Shown here piece after piece: positions 53,288 to 62,049 of a stretch of 64,000 bases of DNA. Under the pieces are notes generated by a model. It saw only the letters and a program-made list of their open reading frames with translations. It searched no databases and was not told the origin of the DNA. This stretch comes from JBBTCX01 sp964494205 (GTDB lineage: Bacteria > Planctomycetota > Phycisphaerae > UBA1845). Where the stretch lies: assembly GCA_964494205.1 (NCBI GenBank), contig CAZBRD010000005.1:1-64000 (forward strand), given 5' to 3'. Numbering within the stretch: position 1 is the first letter of the stretch; every line of letters starts with the position of its first letter. The translations under genes were made by a program, and so were the position numbers.

Positions 53288-55078
53288 ATGGTAGATTATA
53301 ACCTCATAACAGAATTGGATTCGACAGGTCTGGAAAACGAAATCACCGAGTTGTTCGGTCCCACGGGGGACTTCGACTTCGCGGACAAGGTCGTCGACGA
53401 CGAGTTCAAGCAAGGGACTATTCTCACGGGCCGCATCATCGGTCGTTCGGGCGATGACATTGTCGTCGACGTCGGCCTGAAGAGCGAAGGCCTGGTTCCC
53501 GTTAATGAATGGGATGATCCAAGCTCCATCGACCCGGGCGACGAAGTGCAGGTCTGGCTGGAGACGGTCGAATCAGACAGCGGTCATATTGTACTTTCTA
53601 AGCGCAAAGCCGATCGCATCCTCAACTGGCAGCGCATCATTTCGAGCAAGAACGAAGGCGATACGGTGCAGGGCCGCGTGATGCGGAAGATCAAGGGCGG
53701 TTTGCTGGTCGATATTGGTTATCCGGTGTTCCTGCCCGCATCGCAAGTTGATATTCGTCGGCCGGGCGATATCGGCGAGCTCATCGGCAAGGACATTCAG
53801 GCGAAGATTCTCAAGATTGATTCCGAGCGCCGCAACATCGTTATCTCACGCCGCAAGCTGATCGAGGAAGAACGCGCGACCGCGAAGGACGCGCTGATGT
53901 CCGAAATCGAAGTTGGCCAGGTCCGCAAGGGTACGGTCAAGAACATCGCGGACTTCGGTGCATTCGTGGACCTCGGCGGTATCGACGGTTTGCTGCACAT
54001 CACCGACATGAGTTGGGATCGCGTTGGCCATCCATCCGAATTGCTCCGCATCGACGACAGCGTCGAAGTGAAGGTGCTCAGCGTCGATCGCGACAAAGAG
54101 AAGATCGCGCTCGGCCTCAAGCAGCTTAAGGTCAATCCGTGGGATGAAGTCGAACAGCGTTATCCGGTCAACACGCGCCTCAAGGGCGAAGTCGTCAACA
54201 TCATGAACTACGGCGCGTTCGTGAAGATTGAACCGGGCGTCGAAGGTCTGGTGCACATCAGCGAAATGAGCTGGACGCGACGCATCAACCACCCGTCGGA
54301 AATCCTGGCCGTCGGCGACATGATCGATGTCATCGTGCTCGAAATTAATAAGGGCAAGCAGGAGATCTCGCTCGGCATCAAGCAGACGCAGGAAAACCCG
54401 TGGACGCACGTGGCGGAGAAGTATCCGCAGAATACACGCATCACCGGTCGCGTTCGCAACCTCACCAATTATGGGGCGTTTGTCGAAATCGAAGAAGGCA
54501 TCGACGGGTTGCTGCACATTTCGGACATGAGCTGGACAAAGAAGATCAATCACCCGTCCGAAATTCTCAAGAAGGGCGACCAGATCGACTGCGTCGTACT
54601 CACTGTCGAAGAAGACAAGCAACGCGTCGCGCTTGGCCTCAAGCAGCTTCGCGAAGATCCGTGGGCCCGCGCTGTGCCCGAAAACTACATTCCGGGCCAG
54701 ATCGTCGAAGGCACGGTTACCAAAATCACGAACTTCGGTGTGTTTGTTGAACTCGAGGAAGACCTCGAGGGTCTACTGCACGTCAGCGAATTAGCCGATC
54801 ATAAGGTTGAGGACCCGCACGCCGAAGTGAAGATCGGCGACAAGGTTCTCGTAAAGATCCTCCGCGTAGACCCGGTCGAACGAAAGATCGGACTCTCCAA
54901 GAAGCGGGCGGAGTGGTCGGCTGAACAAGACGCCGATCCGGGTGCCTCCAAGTCGCCCAAGGCCCGCCGTGGTGGTCTGCATGGACCGGGCGAAGAAACG
55001 ACAGCCCAGATTAAGCCGCCTCCTTTTGTTCCGCCGGTTCCGCTGGAATCACCGCGAGCATCAGGTGACGACGAATAA
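53288..55078 (+). CDS. rpsA: 30S ribosomal protein S1
   Basis: 596 aa with six S1/OB-fold domains at roughly 41-107, 126-191, 209-279, 294-366, 381-453 and 468-539. Domains 3-6 show the strong repeat (FGAFV or YGAFV, EGLVHISEMSW / DGLLHISDMSW, NHPSEIL). The first two are more divergent, as in S1, where they bind the ribosome. S1 binds mRNA leaders and helps unfold them during initiation. A Pro/Gly-rich tail of about 55 residues (KARRGGLHGPGEE) follows the last domain. A hairpin separates it from the sigma factor gene. Confidence 0.95.
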   Translation: MVDYNLITELDSTGLENEITELFGPTGDFDFADKVVDDEFKQGTILTGRIIGRSGDDIVVDVGLKSEGLVPVNEWDDPSSIDPGDEVQVWLETVESDSGHIVLSKRKADRILNWQRIISSKNEGDTVQGRVMRKIKGGLLVDIGYPVFLPASQVDIRRPGDIGELIGKDIQAKILKIDSERRNIVISRRKLIEEERATAKDALMSEIEVGQVRKGTVKNIADFGAFVDLGGIDGLLHITDMSWDRVGHPSELLRIDDSVEVKVLSVDRDKEKIALGLKQLKVNPWDEVEQRYPVNTRLKGEVVNIMNYGAFVKIEPGVEGLVHISEMSWTRRINHPSEILAVGDMIDVIVLEINKGKQEISLGIKQTQENPWTHVAEKYPQNTRITGRVRNLTNYGAFVEIEEGIDGLLHISDMSWTKKINHPSEILKKGDQIDCVVLTVEEDKQRVALGLKQLREDPWARAVPENYIPGQIVEGTVTKITNFGVFVELEEDLEGLLHVSELADHKVEDPHAEVKIGDKVLVKILRVDPVERKIGLSKKRAEWSAEQDADPGASKSPKARRGGLHGPGEETTAQIKPPPFVPPVPLESPRASGDDE

Positions 55079-55111
55079 TTAAGCCGGGTTTCTTGTAGCC
55101 GGTTGATTGTG

Positions 55112-55140
55112 CGGAGACGGTTCGTGATGAACCGTCTCTG
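55112..55140 (+). terminator. Hairpin between rpsA and the sigma factor gene
   Basis: About 11 paired bases (55113-55123 with 55129-55139, the outer pair G-T) around a GTGAT loop. There is no proper T-run (TCTCTGTCG), so it may be a weak terminator or an attenuator, 9 bp before the next ATG, where it would also affect ribosome access. Confidence 0.45.
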
Positions 55141-55148
55141 TCGTTCCG

Positions 55149-56099
55149 ATGGGCCTCGTTGGGGTAACCTACGCTACATCGAACGGAGATACAGCCATCG
55201 CTCTTGATACCGGTCTACAAGTTTACCTGCGGCAGATCAACGAAGCCCCCCTTCTAAACGCTGCCGAAGAGCAGGAATTAGCGACCATCGTTCGACGCGG
55301 TCAATCGGTCGCTGATCGCTTTGCGCGCGGCGAAGTTTCCTATCAGGAGCGCGAGCGTGTTGAGTCCGATGCCTCGGTCGCTCGAGAGCGCATGGTCAAA
55401 TCCAACCTGCGGCTTGTGGTCAACATCGCCAAGAAATACGCCAAGCGCGGCGTGCCCTTGAACGACCTGATCAACGAAGGCAACCTTGGTCTTATCCGAG
55501 CGGTAGAGGGCTTCGACCCGGCACAGCAAACTCGCTTCAGCACGTATGCCTCATGGTGGATCAAGCAGGCGATCAAGCGAAGCCTCATCAACAGCGACAA
55601 CGCCGTCCATATCCCGGCCTACATGGTTGAAATGATTTCGCGCTTCCGCGAAGCCCGGGAACAGTTCCTCGAAACCGAAGGTCGCCCCCCCACCGTCGAC
55701 GAACTGGCCGAACGCCTCGAAATGTCGGTGAGCAAAGTCGACCACATCCGCAGCGCGGTGAAAGCTGTCTCAGCCCCTACGCAGGATGCGGATGATGGAT
55801 CCGGCATGGGTCTCACAGAAGCACTGCCCGATCCCAAAACGCTGCGGCCCGATGAGCAGCTCATTGGCGAATCCGAAGCGGACAAAATCATGCATCTGCT
55901 CGATGCGCTCGACGACCGCGAGAAACTGATTCTCCGCATGCGTTACGGCCTGCCTGACCCGGACGCCCCGCCGATCGGCGAGCTTGTTCCGCTGACCCTT
56001 AAGGAAATCGGCGAGAAAATCCACCTGACGCGCGAGCGTGTGCGCCAGATCGAGTGCGAAGCTCTTCGCAAGATCAAAGAGCACCTTATCGAAGACTAG
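55149..56099 (+). CDS. Sigma-70 family RNA polymerase sigma factor (RpoD/SigA-like, no region 1.1)
   Basis: 316 aa. Region 1.2 LQVYLRQINEAPLLNAAEEQ, region 2 ('LRLVVNIAKKYAKRGVPLND', LINEGNLGLIRAVEGFDP, FSTYASWWIKQAIKRSL), region 3 (GRPPTVDELAERLEMS) and region 4 (LRMRYG, 'LTLKEIGEKIHLTRERVRQI') are all present. The last helix reads the -35 element. The acidic region 1.1 is absent. Whether this is the primary sigma or a group 2 paralogue cannot be told from the window. It follows rpsA closely and may be transcribed with it. Confidence 0.93.
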   Translation: MGLVGVTYATSNGDTAIALDTGLQVYLRQINEAPLLNAAEEQELATIVRRGQSVADRFARGEVSYQERERVESDASVARERMVKSNLRLVVNIAKKYAKRGVPLNDLINEGNLGLIRAVEGFDPAQQTRFSTYASWWIKQAIKRSLINSDNAVHIPAYMVEMISRFREAREQFLETEGRPPTVDELAERLEMSVSKVDHIRSAVKAVSAPTQDADDGSGMGLTEALPDPKTLRPDEQLIGESEADKIMHLLDALDDREKLILRMRYGLPDPDAPPIGELVPLTLKEIGEKIHLTRERVRQIECEALRKIKEHLIED

Positions 56100-56333
56100 C
56101 TAACATCGTCGCAAAGTAGGCAACACATCCAAATGGTTCACCGGCCGCCGAGCGCCTTGCGCTAATACGGGAATACATACAAACCGTAAGCGTGAATGCC
56201 ACTTCGCTGGAGGGAGAATCCCTTCTCGCTCCCACTACCCCACCTGAATCCCCTTCCTCCTTTTGCGCCAACGCCCCCTTCGAGTACAATTTCCCCCAAT
56301 GTTTCTGCGTAAATCACCTCACGGAGCTGCATC

Positions 56334-56753
56334 GTGCTGAAAGAAATGTTCGAGCATCAGGCCGCGCTGAATCGTCGTATTGGATATGACACCGACACGC
56401 TACACGATCAATTCGATCCGCAAAAAGCAGGTCGCTGGCTCAACGATTACATCATGGCTGCGGCTAACGAATTGGAGGAGCTGCGGAATTGCACCTATTG
56501 GAAGCACTGGTGCAGCGAGGCGCGCCGAGGGGAACGATTTGCGATTCACGATTTGCAAAATGCTCGCGTCGAGGTGATCGACCTGCTGTTCTTCTGGATC
56601 AGCATGGCCCAATGCGTTGGGCTGAACGCGGACGACGTATACCAGCTTTACCTACAGAAGCTCAACGTCAACCACAAGCGGCAGGACGGCGACTACTCGA
56701 TGAAGAACAAGACCGAAGAAGACAACAAGTCGATCGGGGTTGCGGGGAAATAG
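56334..56753 (+). CDS. dUTPase-like protein (all-alpha NTP pyrophosphatase, MazG/dUTPase-2 type)
   Basis: 139 aa from a GTG at 56334 with GGAG 7 nt upstream; the ATG 12 bp on is the alternative. Two helices carry the metal-binding acidic pattern: AANELEELRNC (ExxE) and ARVEVIDLLFFW (ExxD), as in dimeric dUTPases and MazG-like pyrophosphatases. A WKHW motif and the Lys/Asn-rich tail (VNHKRQDGDYSMKNK) are also like dimeric dUTPases. It would remove dUTP or damaged dNTPs. dUTP specificity is likely but not proven by sequence. Confidence 0.72.
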   Translation: MLKEMFEHQAALNRRIGYDTDTLHDQFDPQKAGRWLNDYIMAAANELEELRNCTYWKHWCSEARRGERFAIHDLQNARVEVIDLLFFWISMAQCVGLNADDVYQLYLQKLNVNHKRQDGDYSMKNKTEEDNKSIGVAGK

Positions 56754-56864
56754 TTTTCGCGAGCTGACGTAGACGAGTGACGCGAAAGCGTGGTCTCACC
56801 CAAAGTCACGAGGTGAAACGATTTCTGGAATGACCGATCAGGAGATCGTAATGGGGAGGTACTT

Positions 56865-57536
56865 ATGAGAGCGATTTTCGCGGTAGTTGCTTTTCTGGCG
56901 ATTGGTGTGTCCGCTTACGCTGGGGTGCGCATTGACGTGAGGCCGACACCTGCTGTTCCGCAAGGGGGCTACGCGCCAGACACAGTGGTGAATCTTGAAG
57001 TCTTCCTTGTAGATACGGGAAATCCTCAAGGGCAAATCTCGTTTCGCGGGATCTTTCTGGATTTTTCTGATTCGACGCCGGTTGGAGCAGGCGGTCTGGA
57101 ATTTCTGGGAAATGACCTCAATCACTCATGGGACGACCTCAGTTTCAGCTGGATCAATCCATTCCAAATCGGAGCGACTTGGCCGATGCTTCCGCAAGTT
57201 TCCTGGGTCTATCCTTTGCCGACTGGGAGTCCATTGTTCCAAACGACGTTACCAGACAACGGCGAGGTCATGCTCGGAAATACATACGTACGCGTAGGCG
57301 CGACGGGCGGCGTCATTGACGTCATGAACGACGATAACCCCGATCCAAACTTCGGGGCGCGGGTTGATTTCGGGTTTGGTGGCGCAGGTGACCCCGTAAC
57401 GATATGGCGGGCGTTCACCGGTGAGATTACCGGCGGAGTGCTACAGCTTCCCGTAGTGCCGGAGCCTGGCACTGCGATACTGCTTATTTCAAGCTGCATC
57501 GCTATGGCTTGTCGCCGTTCCAGAGCGCGAACATGA
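56865..57536 (+). CDS. PEP-CTERM sorted secreted protein, first of a pair
   Basis: 223 aa. Signal peptide ends ...VSAYAG. The C-terminus has the PEP-CTERM sorting signal: VPEPGT, a hydrophobic helix (AILLISSCIAMAC) and the basic end RRSRART. Such proteins are cut and attached by exosortase; no exosortase gene is in the window. The ~170-residue body (GYAPDTVVNLEVFLVDTG, SFRGIFLDFSD, FGFGGAGDPVTIWRAFTG) is beta-rich and paralogous to the next protein. The stop overlaps the next ATG by 4 bp. Confidence 0.8.
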   Translation: MRAIFAVVAFLAIGVSAYAGVRIDVRPTPAVPQGGYAPDTVVNLEVFLVDTGNPQGQISFRGIFLDFSDSTPVGAGGLEFLGNDLNHSWDDLSFSWINPFQIGATWPMLPQVSWVYPLPTGSPLFQTTLPDNGEVMLGNTYVRVGATGGVIDVMNDDNPDPNFGARVDFGFGGAGDPVTIWRAFTGEITGGVLQLPVVPEPGTAILLISSCIAMACRRSRART

Positions 57537-58219
57537 TTCGACTCATGGCCACGCTATTCGCTTTGGTTTGCTCAGTGGCCTCGGCGGGAGCGCGAATAGA
57601 CCTAATTCCCGATCCACCTATGCCGCCGGGCGGTTATGAGCCGGGTACGCAAGTGCACGTCGATGTGTTCATGGTGGACACCGGCAATTTTCAGGGCGAC
57701 ATAGCGTTTCGCGGTGTGTTCCTTGATTTCGCTGATTCGTCGCCGGAATTGACCTATCCCGGGCCTGATGGTTCGTTTGGTACGCCGGATGACAACGATT
57801 ATTTCTGGATCAACCCTTTTGAAATTGGCGCTGTGTTTCCAAGCCTTCCACGAACATCGTGGGTTTATCCACTGAGCCCACTACCGCTATTCATGATCGT
57901 GCTGCCCGACAACGGAAGCGTCCAGTTGGGCGACATCAACGTCGTGTTGCCTCAGTCGTCCGGCACGTACGTTTTGGACGTGTTGAACGCGGACGATCCT
58001 AGCCCTCAAAAAGGGGCTGAGGCTGATTTCGGTTTCGGCAGTCCCAACGATCCAGTAACAATTTGGCGCGCCTTCAATGGCGATTTCGCCGACGGAACAT
58101 TAGCGCTCTCCGTAGTGCCGGAGCCTGGCACTTTCTTACTGATGCTTGTATTGGCCGCGGGATGGGCTGATAGAACCGCAAGTCGACGGGTAGCTGCAAT
58201 GGAGCGGCGCGGCGCTTAG
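57533..58219 (+). CDS. PEP-CTERM sorted secreted protein, second of a pair
   Basis: 228 aa from the ATG at 57533, which overlaps the previous stop as ATGA; the frame opens earlier at a TTG (57509). Signal peptide ends ...VASAGA. The body repeats the previous gene (GYEPGTQVHVDVFMVDTG, AFRGVFLDFAD, FGFGSPNDPVTIWRAFNG). The sorting signal is VPEPGT plus a hydrophobic stretch (FLLMLVLAAGWA) and basic residues, followed by a slightly longer tail (SRRVAAMERRGA). The pair probably arose by tandem duplication and is translated together. Confidence 0.8.
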   Translation: MIRLMATLFALVCSVASAGARIDLIPDPPMPPGGYEPGTQVHVDVFMVDTGNFQGDIAFRGVFLDFADSSPELTYPGPDGSFGTPDDNDYFWINPFEIGAVFPSLPRTSWVYPLSPLPLFMIVLPDNGSVQLGDINVVLPQSSGTYVLDVLNADDPSPQKGAEADFGFGSPNDPVTIWRAFNGDFADGTLALSVVPEPGTFLLMLVLAAGWADRTASRRVAAMERRGA

Positions 58220-58271
58220 CAAACGACTGAGCAGCCAGCTTGGAACAATTACGGGCTGCGGCTGCCACCAA

Positions 58272-58300
58272 CCTTTGCTTGCGCAAAGGGCTCTGATTGG
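58272..58300. repeat. GCTCTGA-tailed palindromic repeat (copy 2)
   Basis: CCTTTGC and GCAAAGG arms around TTGC, followed by GCTCTGATTGG. The tail is shared with copies at 31588 and 63713. Confidence 0.5.
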
Positions 58301-58430
58301 GTAGTTTTCATAAGCACAAAGACGAATTACTGCATCATTTCACAGCCCCTAGTCAATGCTGCGGAATTTTGACGCAACCAGGATTCGCGATGCGTTGAGT
58401 TTACAGTCAATCTGGCCTACAAATGGTTGC

Positions 58431-59558
58431 ATGGCAACGCGAATTCAACAACTTTACGGGCTGGGGCAGTCGGTGTGGTGCGACAATCTGAGTCGCGTGA
58501 TGATCGACTCCGGCGAGCTTCAGCGGCTGATCGATCTGGGCGTGGTGGGCATCACGTCAAACCCCACGATCTTCATGAAGGCCATCGGCGCGGGCGGGGT
58601 TTACGATGAGAGGCTGGCCGAGCTTTCGTCGCGCGGATTGACGGCGATTGAAATCTACGAGCAACTCGCCATCGCGGATATCGCGGACGCAGCCGACATT
58701 CTCAAACCCGTGTACGAGCGCACCCATGGCGTCGATGGATTCGTCAGCCTGGAAGTGAACCCCCACCTTGCACACGACACAGCCGGGACCATCGCCGAGG
58801 CGAAGCGCCTTTGGGCGGCGCTTTCGCGGCCCAATGTGTTCATTAAAGTGCCTGCGACGGCTGAGGGAATCCCGGCCATCGAAGCACTCATTGCCGAGGG
58901 AATCAGCGTGAACGTAACGCTTATTTTCTCGCTGGCGTCGTATGAGCAGGTCATGCGAGCTTACATAGAAGGCTTGAAACGACGACGTGCAGCCGGCGGA
59001 GAACTTGCCAACGTGGCATCAGTTGCTTCGTTCTTTGTGAGCCGCGTCGATACCATGATCGATCAGATACTTGAGCAGTTGCGGTTACAAGGGACGAACG
59101 TCAGCGGACTGTCCGGTAAAGCCGCGAACGCCAACGCGAAGCTCGCCTATGCGAAGTTCGAACGTGTTTTTGATTCAAATGGCGAGTTCGGTGCGCTGGC
59201 GGCCAAAGGCGCAAAGGTCCAGCGGCCATTGTGGGCCAGCACCAGCACGAAAAACCCTGCCTACCAAGACACGATCTACGTGGACAATCTCATTGGCCCG
59301 AACACCGTAAACACCATGCCGCCGCAAACGCTGGAAGCGACGCTGGACCACGGCCAGGTGGCGACGACCATTCGCGACGGATTCCAGGATGCCCAACGCG
59401 TGCTGATGCGGCTTGCCGATCTGGACATTGATATGTCTACGGTCACATCGCAGCTGCTTCGCGACGGCGTGAAACTGTTCGCGGAATCGTTCGACTCGCT
59501 GCTGGAGAACATCAGGCAAAAGCAGGCCACGTTGAGTCCGGCAAGCCAACGGGTATAG
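58431..59558 (+). CDS. tal: Transaldolase
   Basis: 375 aa from the ATG at 58431; an ATG at 58356 is in frame, but the family start (IQQLYGLGQSVWCDNLSR) follows the second one. GITSNPTIFMKAI and RPNVFIKVPAT carry the conserved Asn/Thr site and the Schiff-base Lys139. 'VNVTLIFSLASYEQVMRAYI' and NTMPPQTLEATLDHG match the longer transaldolase subfamily found alone or fused to glucose-6-phosphate isomerase. It moves a dihydroxyacetone unit between sugar phosphates in the pentose phosphate pathway, in the cytoplasm. No other pathway gene is adjacent. Confidence 0.94.
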   Translation: MATRIQQLYGLGQSVWCDNLSRVMIDSGELQRLIDLGVVGITSNPTIFMKAIGAGGVYDERLAELSSRGLTAIEIYEQLAIADIADAADILKPVYERTHGVDGFVSLEVNPHLAHDTAGTIAEAKRLWAALSRPNVFIKVPATAEGIPAIEALIAEGISVNVTLIFSLASYEQVMRAYIEGLKRRRAAGGELANVASVASFFVSRVDTMIDQILEQLRLQGTNVSGLSGKAANANAKLAYAKFERVFDSNGEFGALAAKGAKVQRPLWASTSTKNPAYQDTIYVDNLIGPNTVNTMPPQTLEATLDHGQVATTIRDGFQDAQRVLMRLADLDIDMSTVTSQLLRDGVKLFAESFDSLLENIRQKQATLSPASQRV

Positions 59559-59679
59559 GAATTTCCTCGTTCCTTACCTCAGAACGGCTGTCGATTCCAT
59601 TCCCCACGCTTGCCTTCCACTTGGAATGAGCGAACAATAGGGCGCTTAACGACCCTTCTTCCAGGACATGGAGGCCGGT

Positions 59680-60714
59680 ATGCACCATAAGCACCGCGTT
59701 GCCGTCGTTCAATATTGGCGATCTCTCATCCTTCGCGAAGCGAGAGATTTGTATTCGCTCGAACAAATCGCAGCCCGTGCACACCACGATCCCGAAGTCC
59801 GCGACGACGAGGAAGTGCGGCGGCAGATTGAGTGCGAAATCGAGGAGCGCAAGTTGGAGTTCCTTCCCTTGCGAACGCCAACGTTTCTAGAGTCACGCGC
59901 ATTCATGGCGATGCCGGCGCTGTCGGCCCCGGTTGAGGCGAAACATCCAACGGACTCACGACAAGTGGTACTCGCATTTGAACGCCTGAAGCAATCGCTT
60001 CGCACGCTGATCGATCACAAGGAGGAACCGGAAGCTCGGACGGTGCTGGGCCAAATGCGACGAATGCAATCCGAGAACGCGGAATTACTTTCATCCGTTG
60101 AGTTCGATCTCTTTGAACACGCACTACATAAACTCGCGAAGCGGTTGCGACATGTGGCTGACCAGATCAACGTGTTGACGCTGGAGGCGATCGAGGCCTC
60201 GAAGGACGGAGACGAAGCAACCGTTGCTCAGCTCTCGCGGCGATTGAGTTCCATCCACACGACTTACCCTCGTTTGCTGGATGACGCGCGGCTGGAAGAA
60301 ATCCGCGAGTTGATCGTAGAGGCGAGTGACGAGCATGTTCATCAACTGGCTGCCCAAAAACTCATCCAGCGCGAACGCGCGATCGCGAAGGAGGTGCGCC
60401 TTCTCGCAGTTGCCGTGCATCGATTTCACCACATCGCACAGACGGAGCGGCACGACAGTCCGGTCTATCTGAAAGCTGAGCGAGAGTATCACAAAACCGT
60501 GGCGGATGTTCGTTCGCATAATATGGAGTGGTTAGCCTCATTCACGATGGAACTGGCTGATTTGCTGGCGGAATGGGGGCACCCACTTGAGGCCGAAGAA
60601 GCGAAGGTCGATCATTTCCTTCAAAGCGTGCAAACCGTGCTGGAGCGAACGAAGGCGGAGATCAATGAGATTCAGAGCGAGTTGGGCGAAGAGCGAATGT
60701 CGAAGATCGAATAG
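59680..60714 (+). CDS. Coiled-coil protein of unknown function
   Basis: 344 aa from the ATG at 59680, with GGAGG 5 nt upstream; the ATG at 59668 overlaps that site. Nearly all predicted helix, rich in Glu, Arg, Leu and Ala, with heptad-like stretches ('DDARLEEIRELIVEASDEHV', 'KVDHFLQSVQTVLERTKAEI'). No signal peptide or membrane segment, so cytoplasmic. I recognise no domain. It is convergent with the site-2 protease gene, 6 bp away. Confidence 0.65.
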   Translation: MHHKHRVAVVQYWRSLILREARDLYSLEQIAARAHHDPEVRDDEEVRRQIECEIEERKLEFLPLRTPTFLESRAFMAMPALSAPVEAKHPTDSRQVVLAFERLKQSLRTLIDHKEEPEARTVLGQMRRMQSENAELLSSVEFDLFEHALHKLAKRLRHVADQINVLTLEAIEASKDGDEATVAQLSRRLSSIHTTYPRLLDDARLEEIRELIVEASDEHVHQLAAQKLIQRERAIAKEVRLLAVAVHRFHHIAQTERHDSPVYLKAEREYHKTVADVRSHNMEWLASFTMELADLLAEWGHPLEAEEAKVDHFLQSVQTVLERTKAEINEIQSELGEERMSKIE

Positions 60715-60720
60715 CGAAAC

Positions 60721-61794
60721 TCAAATTCTATCCGCGTCGCGATCGCGGCGGCGGCGGGTTTCTTCTTCGAGAATGCTGCGCTCTTTGGCTGTCAGCGAAC
60801 TCAATCCCCTCGCTGAGACTTTCATCAGAATATCTTCGACAGCCTGCTCATGAGCTTCTTCCCGCTCACGCTCCAGGCGTGCCCGTTCAGCCGCTTTCTT
60901 CGCTCGCCATCGCTCGAAGAAACCGGGTTTGCGATTGCGGCGGTCGTGTGCTTCATCGAGGCCGTCGTAGCCCCGCGAAAAGTCGTAACCGAATTCGTCC
61001 AGATCGAACTCGCCCTGCTCCATCGCGCGCATTCGTGTGTTGCGACACTCGATGTAACCAAAGACACCGATGCAGAACAACAGACTCGCGGCCGGTGCAA
61101 AGAAGCCCATCACACCGATGATGATCGCCCCGACCATTCCCACGCTCGTCGCGATGAGGGTTGCATCCCGATAACCGCGTCGTGGCCACAACCACGCCTG
61201 CAGCACGCGGCCTCCGTCGAACGGGAAGATCGGCATCATGTTGAAAATCAGGAGCATGTAGCTGATACCGAATGCCCGCAAAACCCACATCTGGCCCATG
61301 GTTTCAATGGCGTAGGAATCGATTGGCGTAAACGGGTGGAACGGATTCCACGATACCGCGCCCAGCGAACCAGTCCAAAGTACGAGGATGAATGATGTCA
61401 GCGCACAGAAGACCACGTTCACCATTGGACCCGCCAGCGTGGTGATCATGTGCGAAGCCGGATTGTTCGCGGGCTGCGTATACGCCAGACCGCCGAGCGG
61501 CCAGATGAGGATTTCATCCGCATCGCCGCCGGAGTATCTTGCGCCAGCGCAGTGGCCGAACTCGTGAAGCAAAACAAGGCCGAAAAGAATGATGTAACTG
61601 CCAAGACCGTGAATAACGGTCTTTACTGCCGACACGGTGATACCGGATGAGGCGCTGGGCAATTCCAGGTAGATCATCACCAGCGCAGCCAGCACGAAAA
61701 GAACGTGCACCTTGATGGTGATGCCGAACACTCGTCCCACGCGGAAGGACCAGTTGATCGGGTTATCCAGCGGTCTATCGGTGCGATACGACAT
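60721..61794 (-). CDS. Site-2 protease family (M50) membrane metallopeptidase
   Basis: 357 aa from the ATG at 61794, with GGGGAAAGAG upstream. The first membrane region holds LLHEFGHC with zinc ligands His77 and His81 and catalytic Glu78. A later helix has NMMPIFPFDGG, which supplies the third ligand (Asp). The family cuts membrane proteins inside the bilayer. There is no PDZ domain, and a basic cytoplasmic tail of about 100 residues follows (FFERWRAKKAAERARLERER, 'MKVSARGLSSLTAKERSILE'). The end of that tail is similar in kind to the tail of the rhomboid protein next door (HTLSEAEKTILKNA). Confidence 0.9.
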   Translation of the reverse strand: MSYRTDRPLDNPINWSFRVGRVFGITIKVHVLFVLAALVMIYLELPSASSGITVSAVKTVIHGLGSYIILFGLVLLHEFGHCAGARYSGGDADEILIWPLGGLAYTQPANNPASHMITTLAGPMVNVVFCALTSFILVLWTGSLGAVSWNPFHPFTPIDSYAIETMGQMWVLRAFGISYMLLIFNMMPIFPFDGGRVLQAWLWPRRGYRDATLIATSVGMVGAIIIGVMGFFAPAASLLFCIGVFGYIECRNTRMRAMEQGEFDLDEFGYDFSRGYDGLDEAHDRRNRKPGFFERWRAKKAAERARLEREREEAHEQAVEDILMKVSARGLSSLTAKERSILEEETRRRRDRDADRI

Positions 61795-62049
61795 ACGTTG
61801 ACTCTTTCCCCTCAAGAGCCGTCAGTGTCCCATAACCTGACCCGTGCAATGCTATTGCGCATTGTGTGCCACTGTATGACACTTTATCGAAGAGACCTTC
61901 AGATTCAAAGCACTGATTCATCATTCGGCGCGACACCCGGTCGAGTCAACCCAGGGGTCGATAATTTCCGTCTCAAATCCTGGCAAAGATCAACGAAACC
62001 ACCAATTCGCCAACGGTCTTAACGGGAGTGCGGGATTGCCGGCGTTTGC

